A DNA stretch of 64,000 nucleotides from Xiphophorus maculatus (GCF_002775205.1 NC_036450.1:10706979-10770978), one strand, 5' to 3'; counted from the stretch's first letter, positions 46,420 to 59,880 are shown. Notes: a model not told the origin generated them from the letters alone. Numbers and translations are program-made.

Positions 46420-47980
46420 GTTCGTGTAAGATAATGAACTAGAAATTCAACGTTTCTAAAAAAAAACAACTCAGTTTTCTATTGAGGTAAAGTTGCAGAT
46501 TTTTAAATACATAAACTCTCTCTTAGGTTTCCCTTTAAGATACAAAGCTTGCAGATTTAATGCATTTTGATTTCTAAAAGTAAATAAAATATTTTGCAAT
46601 TTTCTCTTTTCACACTCTACTTTTAAAACTTAAAGTATAAAATAGGTATTAAAATAAAAGTATTAATATAAGTGAGAAACAAAAGGTGTAAAATGGAGAG
46701 TGAGTAAAGAAGGAAAGGAGGCAGTTCTAAATAATAAAGGCCCTGCAGCTAAGGTAAACTGATCTTAACTTTGTGATTGTGGAGTCAGGTATCAGGGATG
46801 TTACTGCCTACACTGGAAAAAACTAATTATAGAACTCTCTTCCAAGACATGCATTTTAACTGATGACTCCCAATATATGCAATTTATTATTTACTCAATA
46901 TCTAGATGGGTGAAGTGGCCTCTGACATTTTTAAAATGAAGGGAATGTATATTATTGTGCATTTAGAGTTATTTTTAAAATATAAATTAGGACGACTTCT
47001 AAGGAAAAAAAGGTGGACTAAATACTATAACTTGCAATACTGAGGAAAAAATAGCATTGTGCTTTAAGGCATACGTGTAAATCAGCTGCTAAAATTTGAC
47101 ATTGATGACAAGACGCAGGTCCAAAATTATACTCCGAAAAACATTAAAAAAAGACAGAGTAATTTACTCAATGAAATCTTGTCAAAGTGATGTTTCAGTT
47201 TTATTTAAATATTTGAAGGACACAGTTAAATAGAAAAGTGAGGATTGTTCTGTTGTTCAGTCCCAGGAAAACTAATGTGAAGCCTCACCTGCAAGAACCA
47301 TGTTTAGCAAAACTGCAGCGTTTAACTGTAAAACCGACGAGAATAGCTATTAAAAACCGTAGTAGTGATAGGAAACGTGTCTGATCATGACGTCAAACTA
47401 AGTCTGGACCCGTATGAGATTCTAGAAGAACCTTCAGCAGAAATACCACAATTTTATGTTATTATGATATATAACAAAAATTTAAGACAAATATATATAT
47501 ATATATGAAAACAACTATGCAATGATATGCATATTGTTTTTTATTCTGCATATACAGTAATAGATGTTCCTATAAAAATTATTTTTAAATCTATAATATC
47601 AATATTTGTGTGTTTTTCTGAGAAAATTGGAAGTAGGCGTCAGCTAAAACCCCCACAAGCAGCAGGTTGATTTTTTTTAATAAACAGATGTGAAAAGTGG
47701 TAAAAAAAAAAAAAAAAAACCTTCAAGAAAATACAAAGTAAAAGTTTGAGATATAGTTCTGAGGTAACTATGCCTATTGAAGACTCATTATTTTTGCAAT
47801 TTATAAAGAAAATATTGGCTTGTTAGTTGAGTCAAAGACTGTATATTACTGATTACTTATTACTAATGTTTACTAAAGAAAAAAATTGAACTTAAAAATC
47901 TCAGATTGTGGCCTTCCTCTGGTAGCTAACATTTTTGCAACAGGAAAAAATCCACACAATTTAAATATTTTCAGATCAGA
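46420..47980. other. Intergenic, AT-rich
   Basis: Between the two genes and without recognised exons. It carries an (AT)n run at about 47493-47506 and an A-run at about 47702-47719. Confidence 0.5.
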
Positions 47981-47989
47981 TCTTTTGTC

Positions 47990-48800
47990 CGTTGTCAGAC
48001 ATCCTCAATGAAGTAACCTATTGTGCCTCAAGGCTCCTTCCTCGGACCTCTCCTGTTTTCTTTGTAAATGTCACTCCGTTTACAAGCCAACTGTACATTT
48101 CCTTTAACCCAAATGGAATATTTTAAACTGAACACACATTATTACTCCATCCCAGATATCAAATGCAAATAGATAGTACGTAACTCCCGGCAGCTAAACA
48201 TGTACAAAACTTGGGTAATCTTTTTTGACTCAGATGTATGTGACTCACTAGTACACGCCTGAACTCCATTCTTGTAAAAACCTTGTATTTTGTTACTGTT
48301 ACTTCACCTTCAAGGCACTTCAGTTATGTTGCTCAAACATTTTTCATGTAGCTCCAGAGACTCAGCAAGGCCACTTTAAAGAGTTTCAGATTTCCGATTC
48401 ATGCTGCATCTCTAGTACATTTCAATTTTGCAACTTGTCTGATCCTGCAAAAGTTACGCAAATTGCACATCACACAAAGTGCAGCAGCCAGAATAATTAC
48501 GTACTAAGGCGAATATGTGGAACATATTGGTTCCCCATATTTCTGCTCTGCCAATAAGCAAAGTTCTGTTGGTCGTACCAGAACCTTGACTTAGGTGTGA
48601 AGGAGCTTTGTGGGTTTATTCTGTGAAACACTCTGCCTACGGGGATCAGATTAGCATTCTCAGGCTGGTTGTTTCTTATGTTACTAATTTTAGTTTTATT
48701 TGTGTTTAATTGTCTGATATACATTCTTATTACTGCTTAAATGTGTTGTGTTATCTTGTATTTAATTTATTTTTTTATTCTCTGGCATTTATTTTTTAAT
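47990..48800 (+). mobile_element. LINE reverse-transcriptase remnant
   Basis: The plus strand at about 48028 translates as VPQGSFLGPLLF, the conserved reverse-transcriptase block preceding the catalytic YxDD motif. Further on are AARIIT (about 48487) and WNTLPTGIRLA-like sequence (about 48627), typical of the C-terminal part of L2/Rex-type LINE proteins. Stops and frameshifts break the frame throughout. The clade is from memory. Confidence 0.6.
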
Positions 48801-49239
48801 CAAAACATTTTTGCCTTTTTCTGAAATGTGTTGGTCTTTAATCTTCTCATGTAAGGCATTTGCTACTGGTGTTTTTGAAAAATGTTTTATTCATCAAATG
48901 TATTGTGTTTAAGCTAATCATTATTATTATCATTGTACTCTATATCTGGAATCACAATGACATCAGACCTGGTTCCTGCAGATTAGACTGTGAAATTAAT
49001 TTATACAGACTGTTGGTTCCGCAAAAGACAACTGACCCATATCCAGATTTGTGAAAGAGTATTTGCCAATTTACAGATTTCTTCTGTTTTTGGGGTTCTT
49101 GTTACATTTAAATGTCCCAGTTTGTAGCTAATGTTTGTGAATGTGCAGTAAAAGACAACAGTGAATACAAAATACAATAATACAAATATTTTTAAAAAGG
49201 TGATTTACTTTATTAGGGTAAAAAATATATATATATCCA

Positions 49240-50350
49240 AACCAACCTGGTCTTAGGTGTATTGCAGCCTGGTGAAGGAAGACATTTAGCCTTTAATTAA
49301 GATCAAAATGATTTAGCTACAGGGAGGTGAACACTTGTGCTTCAGTTTATCATGCTATCTGACCCAAGTGTACTTAATCTTAAGGTCACAAACTAAACAT
49401 TCTTCTTTCTGCCAGAAGGCAGAATTTAAGGATACATGAATTACAGCAAGTAGTCAAGATCCAGAAGAGGTAAAACAGCCCCAGATCATCATGCTACTAC
49501 CATGTTCCAAGGTTAGTGTGATTTTCTCATTTTGAAATGCTGTCAGTTTTATGTTAACTGCAAAAAGACACACAACTTCCAAAATGTGCCAATTTTACAC
49601 AGGCTGTCCACAGAACACTTTCCAAAAGGTCTTGAGGATTACAATTTGTTTTGTTGCAAATGTGTTATGAGCCTTTGTGCTCTTTTTGGCCAGCAACGGT
49701 TTTTACTTTTGGGACTCTCTGACACCATTTTGCAAACTCTTTTTGTAATTGTCAAATCCTTAAGCATGTTGGGCCTGCAGAGTTTTAAATGTTCTTCTTG
49801 GTTTTTTGCGACTTCCTGAATGAGTCGCACAAACACTCTAGCTATGGCTAGCCTATCCAAAGCTAACAGCAGCCTATCCATGCTAATGGACAGCAAAAGG
49901 AAGTAGGCGATTCAGCGGGTGACCAGCCTCAGCATGCTAATCACTAGCGCAAGTGACTAGTCGCTTTCTCAGTTACCAGTACTGGCTCATTATTAATCAG
50001 ATCAGAACCTGGCTTCAGATTAGATAACCTTATGCCACAAGGAAGCAAACACCACTGGCTGCACAATAATCCTAATTTTGACTCTACATCAAAGGCATGA
50101 TCTAAACCTGTCTTTTTGGTGAGGAGTGTGAAAGGGGATAACTTTCAAACTCCAGGCAGAAACTGGAGTTTAAATTTTCAAATGCAGAAAGACGTATATT
50201 AGAACAAAGGACATTCTTGCTGCAAGGCAACAGTGCTATCAACTACACCAGCATGCACCTTTAGTCTGATTTCAGAGTTAGTTCAATGATTTGACACTTT
50301 TAAATGTAACAAACTCTATAAGGGGGCAAATACTTTTTCACAGCACTTTA
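49240..50350. mobile_element. Fossil Tc1-like element (second family)
   Basis: Decayed motifs include cagccccagatcatcatgct (about 49480), gtccacagaacactttccaa (about 49608), cctttgtgctctttttggcc (about 49673) and the terminal gggggcaaatactttttcac (about 50322). The stretch about 49810-50290 is foreign or too decayed to align by eye. No intact transposase is present. Confidence 0.6.
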
Positions 50351-50951
50351 AATAAGAAGGGAATGTAGAATAGATTGTAAAACTTTGAAACTGTTGCAAT
50401 ATCTGAATTGTCCAAGGGATAATATTTTATTTTATTTTTATAAAATGTTTGAATTTCTCCAAACTGCACATTCCAACAATACTGAGCGGGTTATTCAAGT
50501 AAAACTTACCCATGGGATAATGATTACAAATGTTAACTTAGATTTCGATATAGGCTGTTTGGGAAGTCTTTTGTCCGTGTTTTATGTTGGTTTAGACCCA
50601 CATCCCTTCAGGAAGAAACAGGAGACAGTGAGATGACCCAGAAATCGTGATTCAAACAGCAGAACACCGAGGGCTGCTTTAAATGTTGCATGGAGTGTTC
50701 ACAAAATCCCTGGAACTGGTACACTCATCAGAGCTCTCCAGATAATCCCACAAGTTGTCCTGTGGCTATTTTTGCAGATGCACACCTTCCAGAATGCCAG
50801 ATGGAAGATCCATCACATCTTCAAGTTTTTTTTTTTCCTTTTTCTTTTAAATGCTAAGATGTCGATCATCAATCCTTTGATTTTGTACTAAAGTTTCCTT
50901 AGATCTCCGTCAGGCTAGCACTCCCAACCTCTTTCCTTATTTGGCCCTGTC

Positions 50952-53900
50952 CTATTGGTCAATGTCGTATTTGTGCAAGGCATCCTCTAACTTGGCAGTG
51001 ATCTTCTGGAAGAAGCTGATCTGCTGGCGCAGGTGATGCTGCATCTGCATCCGGAAGTCCCGCACACGCGTGCGGTGGAAGTGCTGGATTTCTGCTAGTG
51101 TGGCACAGGAAATGATGTTGCAGCGATCGTGGAGCTCGCCCTCCTTCTTTGGACAATCTTTCACCTTGGTCAGCGCACCTGGTAAACAACAGAAAAGATT
51201 AAATGAAAGTTAAAGTTCACTTGTTTCCTCCTTGATATATAAACTTAGCAGCGTACCAGAAGACTGACAAGATTGAAGTTGTGTCAATTTTGTTTAGATT
51301 GGTTCCAATTGGTGATCAAGGGTAGAAAACTGAAAGGTATTTTTCCTATTTATTAAGTGCAAAACAGGGTTTTATTAATTTACTCAGTAAAGCAAAGAAG
51401 AGAGAGTTATGGAGTTGACATTTCAAACAAGTTCAGTATCTTATATTAGCAATTAGCACAATTAGATTTGTAAATCTCTTAAATGTACAAATAGATGGCA
51501 ACATTTCCAAACCAATCCAAGCTACTGGCCCTGCAAACCCTTTCAGACCAGGCAAAAAGTCACATTGGGAAGAAGCTGACAAAGATCACAGCTTCCATGA
51601 AAAGCAGAAATGAGACTCTGAAGTTCCCAAACCAGCCAACCTCTTGATCTCAGCTACGCATTAAAATTCTCAGAAACAAAACAAAAAAAAAAACAGTTAA
51701 GAAAAAACTTTGTGCATGCTGCCTCTGCAGTCAGTCTTTTAAAAAACTTTTTAGTTTTGTGGATAACATTCCTATTTGCAGCCATCTCAAAATCAGCAAC
51801 ATTGACAATCTGATCTTGCAACTGTCTATAAATCCTGGTTTGAAATTATTTTTCAAACCCCTCAGTGAAAAGAAAAATACATTATTTTTGATAGAACTGA
51901 TATTCTACAAAGTGTTGGCAGTGTTCTTGGTACACTGACCTCAAAACGTTGCCATTTTGTCATAAATCTGGGAATTATTCTTTATACTTCGCTAAACCAG
52001 AGCAAATAGATATGCTTAGTTTCATATGAGTGTTATAGTAGAAGTAAAGCCTTGCCCTCCACTAAGTATTTTAAGTAAGTCATGTTTGTCTTTCTAACAT
52101 AGTTCAATGCTCCATATGCTGGCCTCTCTGCCATGGCTACTTTTGTTTTTAGGATGATTAGATAAAACACAACACCAAGTGACAATAACTGGATGAAATG
52201 TTTTAAGTCCGAGCCCTAGATTTTTAACAAAATGTTAGTTTAGGGTGATCACAAAAGGTAAATGTAGAAGATGAAATGTTTCATCATAATCCAAAATTTT
52301 GAACCTCCAGAACTTGAAACTTTAACAGAGATGTAGATAGTTTTGAGAGACATGGAGTGTCAATTTTAGATGACACTCTAGGATTTTTATTTATGTTTAT
52401 TTTGTGAACTGGTTTTATCCATTGTTGTGTGTTTTGGTTACTGTATGTACAGAACTTTTGGAAGACAAGGCAAGTTTGTAAATGTTCTCCATAAATACAT
52501 TTGACATTACTGCTTGAAAAAGGTGCTAGCCTCATGTCTAGCAGACACATTTCCTGCTCTCTATTTATACCGTCTCCACTGAAATAGCCTTTTCTGATTC
52601 ACCCAAGCTTGCGTTTGGCACAAAATCTGAACTCCAGTAGCCTATTTAGTCAGAGCATCTACCCGCATTCACAATGACGACATCAATCTGACTTTAGTTT
52701 GACTTTTTGGGTTTGAGTTTTCCTTATTTTGTAAACGCACTAAAAATGAGCTGGCTGGCTTTTTCCACGCTTCTTTGGCATTACCCAACACCCGAGACAT
52801 GTCTCAGTGCTTAATCTGACTCAACTTTTAGTGCGGAAGCGGTCTCAGCAGACCTGACTAATAAAAACGGGGATGGAGAGGAACTAAGAGTGAAGCCCTG
52901 ACATGGCAACAGGAAAAAAAAATTCTTTCCTTTTGTTTCTCAGAAACAAACAAACAAAAAAAAAAAACAATCTGCCCTCGCACAATCATAAAAGCGAGAA
53001 GGACTTTGCTCTCCCCCACTGCCAAGGCGATTACAGCGCTGTAATTTGAACTTGTGTACCGCAGTCCTGGTGGGAAACATCTACCAGAAAGAAGAAAGGG
53101 GGGGAAAAAGTGGGGACAGAAAAAGAGGAGGAGGGGAAGCTAATCTGATCCTAAACTGCTCTGTTGCTGCATTCCTGCAGTCCGGGGGCAACATGGGACA
53201 AGAAGCCCTGAAATCTTCGTTCATTTGAATCAGATGTAAACCTTTTGCTCTTTCCTCGCAGAACTATGATTAACAAAACTGGAAAGAAGAAAGCTTGCCC
53301 TTCATTTGGATTGTTTTTTGCACCTCAGTGCCACACGTTTCAAAGCACAGCTGCAGGACAAATAGTTAGACCAAATATAACGCTGTCAGATTAAACTTAT
53401 ATATAAAAATGTACAATAATTCTATTTCAGACTATATGAATCTGTAGGTAAGTTTTGTCTATACAATGTATAGGAAATGGGACTAAGTCTTCAATTTTTG
53501 GCTAAAGGTACTAATTCCACCAGCCTGACAGCAGACTAAGCTATGCATTAGGGCAATGAGGTCACAGCAGTTCTTCTGCTGGCACATGCAGAAAACTTGG
53601 CAGCAGCAGTCTGCACTAACTCAACACTCAATTGTTATCATGGGGGAATTCCTGCTCTCCCCATTCATTAGAAGAATCAACGCTGTACATTTTTTGCGGT
53701 ATGTAAACAAGCTAAAAATGTAAAAGATTTACTTAAAGGTGTAGATCATTCATCTCAAACAAGGAAACCAAAGCAATTTTTCTTTTATGGACTTTTGCTT
53801 CATTTATTTGTTGAATTTAGTAAAGTTTGAATACATTTATAGAAAGACAATCAAAATGGGCCGGCCAGACCTAAAAGAATATCGACCGGAAAAAAGGCTG

Positions 53901-56900
53901 AACGGTGCATTGTTTCTTGCAACATCTATTTTTTTTTTTTTTTTTTGCTACTCAGTTTCTTTTCGGTGATGCTGAAACATCATGATCAGCTGTGTCTTGT
54001 GACCTTAAAAAGTCAGGACATTTCCCCCATCAGGCACCATCACAGCAATGTTGACCTCAACGTCTCGTATCACATCATTAACAACTTTAATCTGCTTTAA
54101 TCTTTCCGGTGAGTATCAAAAAAAAATAAGTGTTTTTCCAAGTGAAATAGAAGGTGATGTCATGTCAGTCTCAGGGACATTTTCAATTGGGGCTGCTTCA
54201 ATAGCTCAGGGCTGACATTGTACCAGGAGAACGGAGCTCAGTGGACTAAAAGAATCGGTGCCTCTAAGTTTGGCAAATGTCTGGCGTTTGCATGCCAGCA
54301 GCGACTCCCTCCTCCCAACCTGCAAGGAACTAACAAGCTAACTCCTCTGGAAATGCTTTGTGAAGGTCTATGTGTCTGTGTGTGTGTGCGTGCGTGTGTG
54401 TGTGTTCTTACATTGAGGCTCAGCACTTGTGTTACAATGACCCACTGGTTTCAGTTTTCAACCCAGATTTACTCAGCAGTCGGGTAAATGAAAACAGATG
54501 TCCTCCTTGGTATGGAAACACACAGAATCTTTGCATATTTTCTTCCTTCATATTTGACGTTGTTAATGGAGAAATTAAAGCCTGGATGAACTTTAAACGC
54601 TGTTGGGTTTTTTTTATTTAGATGGAAAAATACAGAATCCTGTTTAAAACTGCAGTTTTGCAGAGTGGAAAGGGAGAGCCAGTGGCCTCCAGTTGTTTAA
54701 CACGGACACCACTGTGTCTTTTTCCCCCCTTCTCACATCTGTATGTAGCTTCTGATGCATACTTCTTTCATTACTCACCACACAATATTCTGAAAGCAGT
54801 GTGAAGTCACAATGTTAAAGACAATAAATTTGAAGAAACATACCACAACAAAGTGGTATGTTTCTTCAATGCAGAAACATATGAAAAAGTTGTTTTTTTT
54901 TCACTCTTACTGATGAAAATGATTTCACCCACAGAGCGCAAACACGGTTCCCCACCTTTCTGCACGTGGATGATGTCGGGGAAATTGGATAGATGTCCTC
55001 TGTAGAGGTCCAGCAGATCAGAAATGGGTTCCAGGTCCTGCCGCGGCTGCTCTGCAAAATACTCCCCTATGGCCTCGTAGGCCTCTCCGGTGTAGCAGAT
55101 GGCTTTGTTCAGGCCTGTCGAGTAGACCTGCTGATCCAGCTCAAACGCCTGCGCCAGATGCTTGAAGGACTGCCCAACCTTCTGGTACTCCTTTTTGAAG
55201 CCCGTTATCTGCTTGCGGGCAAACTCGTTGATGGACGTGTTCACCACAACAATGTTCTCGTCCATCTTCTTGGTGAAGCTCTTAAAGCCCTCGATCTTGC
55301 TCTCGACTTCCTGAAGGTCCAGGGGGACGACTGGAGTGCTGAGATCAAAAACAAGCAGGGTGGACAGTGTTGTTACTCTGCTCGTTTTGATTCCCCGTCC
55401 ATTAAAATCCGATCAATCTTGTTGTTTAACCTACTGAGTCAGCAAAACACTTGGGTGGTGTTGGTCATCAGCATATGCTTCTTGTTAGCTGCAGTATGAC
55501 GGTTTGATGGATTATAAAGAAGAAAACCGTTTGTACCAGAGAGGAGTTTCGAAACGACTTAAAAATTAATGTGCTGAAAAATTATAGTTTCTTTTTTTTA
55601 AACATTAATTTTATTTTATGTGTTGTTAGGCTTGGGCAGCGAGACTACTCAATGCACTCTGTGTACTCTCTGTTTTTCTTGTACTATTCAAGGTATGATG
55701 GGTTTAATTGTGTCTCCTGAAGGAAACGCTTGTCAGAATTATTTCTATCAATGACTCTGTTCCCTCTCTTTGCTTTTCTTTCCTAAGTAAGTACTCCTGG
55801 CTCAGGGAGTGTTTGCTTAGCTATGCTTCTATGTTGTTTGAGTTACTGTCGGAGCTATTGCTATCTTTTCTTTCCCATAGAAACTATTCCTGAGCTGGTG
55901 CTTTCATATTTTTTTTATTTTTTCCTGAACACAGCTTCCTGTCCTCTCAACCCCCAGTCGATCACGCCGGTCGGCAACAAACCTTTCGTCCATTAACAGG
56001 TTTTTAACCTGTTAGATGCATTGCATCTATTGTTAGATGTAATGCATCTAACAATAGCAATGTTACCAACTTGGAACATCTGGCTGCAGACTCATAGTGT
56101 CCTATTTCCCTTTCTGAAATCTATCAGACTACCCTGCACATTAAAAATTAAACTATAGCCACTCGAGATGTGCATTGCTTTCCAAAGGTCAGAGGGCATT
56201 TAAATATGTAAATTACTCCCGTGACTCTTCTGTGAAGCATTTTTATGGCACCCAGGCTAGGTCAGAGCCAGCAACAAAATTAACAAACAACTGTGTGTAT
56301 AATAGCAGTGGTATCATTGAATATCTGACCAATTGTTTTTATGAATTGAGTATTTTTTAAGAAACAACACAGCCAGCTAAGAACGACTGACTAAATGAAT
56401 AATTTAGTGCTGTACTTCAGTTTATAGTCCAACCATTAACTTGAGTTTTAAAGGAAAGGAAAACTGACAAATCTTGAAAGGCAAGTATCAACGCAAAGTC
56501 CAATAAAATAATATAAAAGATCAAAAGGACATTCACTACTTTCATAAAAACTGACTTCCTTAAGTTGTTCTGGATTGTCATTAAATCCTTATTAGGGTGT
56601 AACCAGTTCTTCTATTTGTACTACAACTGTGTATTTCTGATGACAATGATAAGGATTAGAAACTATCTTCAGAGAATGACCTAGAATTCCAGATAGTGTG
56701 AGCTACAAGGACAAGTGTAATATTTTTTTAATAGCAAAGCGATGTAAGTAAACTAAGAATCTGACGTATTTGATCTTTGCAGTCCTACTATAATTGTATA
56801 TCCCTTCTAATTAACTAGGTGTGCCATTTAGAACCAATACATTTACAAACCTCAGTAATCTCAAACTCCAGCTCCCATCTTCTTTAGGGATGAACTTCTT

Positions 56901-58023
56901 ACCTGATTGTTAGGAAGAAGTTTGCGCCGACCAAGTCGTCCCTCTCTGCCTTTCTCTTGCCCATCTTCCAGGCTTTCTCGTCGGCCCCGCAGGTCAGGAA
57001 GTGCTGGAAGACGTCACAGTGGGCCAGGACGGGGTGACTTGTCATGTGGTTCATCCACCAGATGAGACCCTTCCTCCTCTTAGAGATAAAGTCCTCCTCA
57101 AAGCGGCCCGTAGCCTGCTTCTCTGGCAGGTGGGGTACCGAGATTACAGGGAAGCGCTCAACGAGCCGAGCATAAAGCCAGTCAAAATGTTTATACCTGC
57201 AGTGAGATAAGTTTGAGAATCAAATGGGAAAGCTTGGATGGATGGAAAAGGAGATTGCACAAACTGAATACCTGCGGTTAACTTGAACATTAGTGTGCGT
57301 TGGGGTGAGGCCATAAGACATATAGCTCTTCATGCCTTTGAACTTGGTCTGCTTCGTGGGGTCGTCAATGGTGCATGTGAATGGGTAAGGGTCCTCCTGC
57401 CACTCTGGTCCATACTTCCCCATCACCACACAGATCCTGTCCCCGTCTTTGACAAAAGCAGAGGCCTCCCCGAGCAGGAAGGCCTCTCCGCCAGACTTGA
57501 CGAAGGTGGAGAACCTGTTGAGGTTCCTCCCAACTGTAGCTGAGCTCTTGGCCTGCTGTTGCTGCTGCTGCTGCTGGCCGGTCCCCCGACCTGGCAGCGA
57601 GGTGGTGACCGGGTACAAGGGAGGGGTGGTGCCTGCCTGAGCAGGAGAGCTGTCGTCCCAGTCGTCGTCCCAGTCATCGTCGCTGCCCTGGCTGGTGTTG
57701 AAGCTGCTCCCTCCACCGCTGCCGACCTTAAACCTCCTCTGGGAGTGGGAATCTGGCGACGTGTAGGAGGTGTGGCTGGGGGACTGGGTTATGGTTTTGG
57801 GAGAGGAATAGCCGTTGTTGCTTGCACTGGAGGTGATTTGGTCCCTGATGATGTCAACGTAAGAGGCAGGAAAGAGGCCAACCTCCCCTTTGCTGTTCTC
57901 CCCCTCCAGCCAGCCCTCCAACTCCTCCTCACTGAACAGAGTCACCAACTCATTCTCTGCTATGGAAATCTCTCCTGGGTTTTCAGCGTGAAAATCATAC
58001 AACACTTTGGCTTTCAACGCCAT
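50952..58023 (-). CDS. snx18: Sorting nexin 18-type SH3-PX-BAR protein, four coding exons
   Basis: SNX9-family membrane-remodelling protein; these bind dynamin and N-WASP through SH3 and curve PI-lipid membranes through PX-BAR. Coding exons in order are 57272-58023, 56903-57196, 54956-55338 and 50952-51178. All introns are GT-AG and the frame is closed, giving 551 residues. The SH3 domain is residues 1-60 (ALYDF-type VLYDF, ending FPASYVDII). A linker follows with acidic [11 protein letters not shown] (about 114-124) and eight glutamines (150-157). PX lies around 210-330 with [13 protein letters not shown], and BAR around 350-551. SNX18-like rather than SNX33-like features are [38 protein letters not shown] and the end HKYD. 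Human SNX18 is longer (about 628), mainly in the linker. The a/b teleost copy is undecided. Confidence 0.85.
51179..54955 (-). other. Intron 3 of snx18
   Basis: A 3.8-kb intron separating the last BAR-domain exon. It contains T- and A-runs, a (TG)n stretch at about 54368-54404 and the hairpin at 54830-54869. No other gene is supported on either strand. Confidence 0.55.
54830..54869. repeat. Perfect 17-bp inverted repeat beside an snx18 splice donor
   Basis: Arms 54830-54846 and 54853-54869 (ttgaagaaacataccac and its exact complement) surround aacaaa. On the gene's strand it begins 87 bases after the exon 3 donor at 54955. In RNA it would be a stable hairpin early in intron 3. Confidence 0.85.
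56010..56053. repeat. 13-bp inverted repeat in snx18 intron 2
   Basis: tgttagatgcatt at 56010-56022 pairs with aatgcatctaaca at 56041-56053. The loop itself contains a further copy (ttgttagatg), so the site is a cluster of gttagatg/catctaac words. Confidence 0.7.
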
Positions 58024-58380
58024 TGTTTCACATTTACTAAATGCTACCTTCAGATCTAAGCTCGTATAAAGTTTCCTTAAGAACTCTCTGGTCAAAGTTA
58101 AAAGATCGTCCTTAAAATATTCATGAGATTCTTCAGTTTGCGACTTTATTAACTACAATCCAAACAAAACACTGCACAAAACAAGAACGGAAGACAAACA
58201 GCCTTGTATCCAACACCCACCTCCTCTCTCTCCGCCGCTTTTGGTGGGTTCAAATATCATCTGTTTCCACGCAGACATCAGACCTCATTAAAGATAAAAC
58301 GTGGATCTTCTGCGAGCGGAAAACGATCGATTGAGGTCGAAAGTTGACAAACCTGCGTCGGCTGAGAAAGCGGCTTGTTT
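58024..58380 (-). promoter_or_regulatory. 5' UTR and promoter region of snx18
   Basis: Minus-strand sequence upstream of the start codon. The start was chosen at 58023 because [11 protein letters not shown] matches the family N-terminus exactly. An in-frame upstream ATG at 58095 would add 24 residues unlike any family member. No TATA box is called. Confidence 0.4.
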
Positions 58381-58556
58381 CCTTCAGATAAAAAAAAAAA
58401 GCCAGGACAAAGTTCCTCTGGGATGCTGGCTGGTTAAAGGCTCCAAGCTCAACACGTAGTTGACTGAGTAACGGAGGGTGGAGCCAGCTGCAAATTCAGT
58501 CAAGTCGCCTTCAGTTCGGTCATGGAAAAAACAGCGACTGTCCATGAGAGAGAAAT

Positions 58557-58580
58557 CAACACACACACACACACACACAA
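58557..58580. repeat. (AC)n microsatellite
   Basis: A pure CA/AC run of about ten units upstream of snx18. Confidence 0.9.
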
Positions 58581-59880
58581 AAAGTGAAATAAGATGTGAT
58601 GTCATCACTGCGTCAACGAGTAAATAGCTTCTTGAATAGTCAGAAAAATTTGGGGATTTGGAAACTATCTTCAGGTTTAGTGGTTTGTGAAAGAGTTCAA
58701 TTTTGAAGAGCTTAGTTATATGTAAAACGATGAGACGGATGTACGTACGAACTTGATTCAATAACCAAGCAGTTTCTTGTTTAGTTGAAAATGATTTATG
58801 TAAGGAAAAAGTACGTGTTACAATAATTGATTTATATATTTTGTGATCGCATATAGATTGAGTTTTTGTTGTTTTGCAACTTGAGAATAATTTTTTTAAA
58901 ATCAGTTTTGGCGTTTTCGTTAAAAATAAAATCGTGTGATTTGAAAAAGCACTTTACATTTATTTAAGGTCGTAATACATTCAAGTAATTTACTTAGAAA
59001 AAGTATTCTTTTCTTCAAAATATGTAGCTATTACATCTTCAAAAATACAATTTAATTTAAATTGCAAGAATAGCACATCTATATTATTATTATAAATGGT
59101 GGATATTGCACACCTCTGATTTCGGAACAATTTTTATTTTTCATATATTGTGAATAGTCTGTTATGTTTTTAATAGAAAATACATATGCACTTTTTAAAG
59201 TGATCCTACACATTTGCACATCCCTTACATCGGATTACCCTACTTCTAACTGCACAGTATTTCAATCTTGTCCCTTCTGTTAAAGTATTTTTTAATCGAA
59301 CCACTAGAAGGCACTGTTGCAGCATGTACTGCAACTTTCCTTTCAGCTGACGTTACAGCTGTAAAAGGATGCTAAGAACTAGGTAATGTAAAATAAACTA
59401 AATAATGAAATAACTGAATACTAATAATGCTTGTTACTATTACTGGTATATTATTATTAGACTGCATTTTCCTTATTGTCCACTAGAGGATGGTGTTACT
59501 GCAGACACTTCAATCTTCCGTTCAACTGACTATATAGGATGTTAAGAATAAGATGATGGAGAAGAAAATAGGTATTGGGGACTATAAAGTTAAATAGATA
59601 AATCTAATTATATGCTCTTGTTTAAAATTCGCTGTTGTAATGGTGTTGTTAAATACAAATAATTGCAGGTATCGTGCCGTTTATTTTTTGTAGCGACAGC
59701 AGTGCTAATGTTGCAGATAGTTAGGAACTTCTTACCTCCAACATGTGTTCCAGTTAGTTTATCCTAGTTGCACCATAAATCGTCCATCACATTATGAGTA
59801 TGTCATCATACAGTTTTTTTTTATTATTATTATTTTTAAAAAGTTAAAGAAAACAATATAAAAAGAACAAAAATGTTTGG
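58581..59880. other. Intergenic between snx18 and inip
   Basis: No gene is seen. Two similar segments at 59301-59375 and 59480-59555 (ccactaga...ctgcag...ttcc...ttca.ctgac...ggatg.taagaa) look like an old local duplication. Confidence 0.5.

Noticed and set aside
54993-55499. 168-codon plus-strand frame
   Set aside because: Antisense shadow of snx18 exon 3.
50952-58023. Naming the sorting nexin snx33 because it lies beside a CSPG4-type gene
   Set aside because: Its BAR-domain and C-terminal motifs ([29 protein letters not shown]) fit SNX18 and not SNX33, so neighbourhood alone was not followed.
57559-58059. 166-codon plus-strand frame
   Set aside because: Antisense shadow of snx18 exon 1, including its polyglutamine and acidic tracts.
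58024-58095. Upstream in-frame ATG extending snx18 by 24 residues
   Set aside because: The family N-terminus starts at MAL(K/R) at 58023, and the extension resembles no SNX9-family protein.
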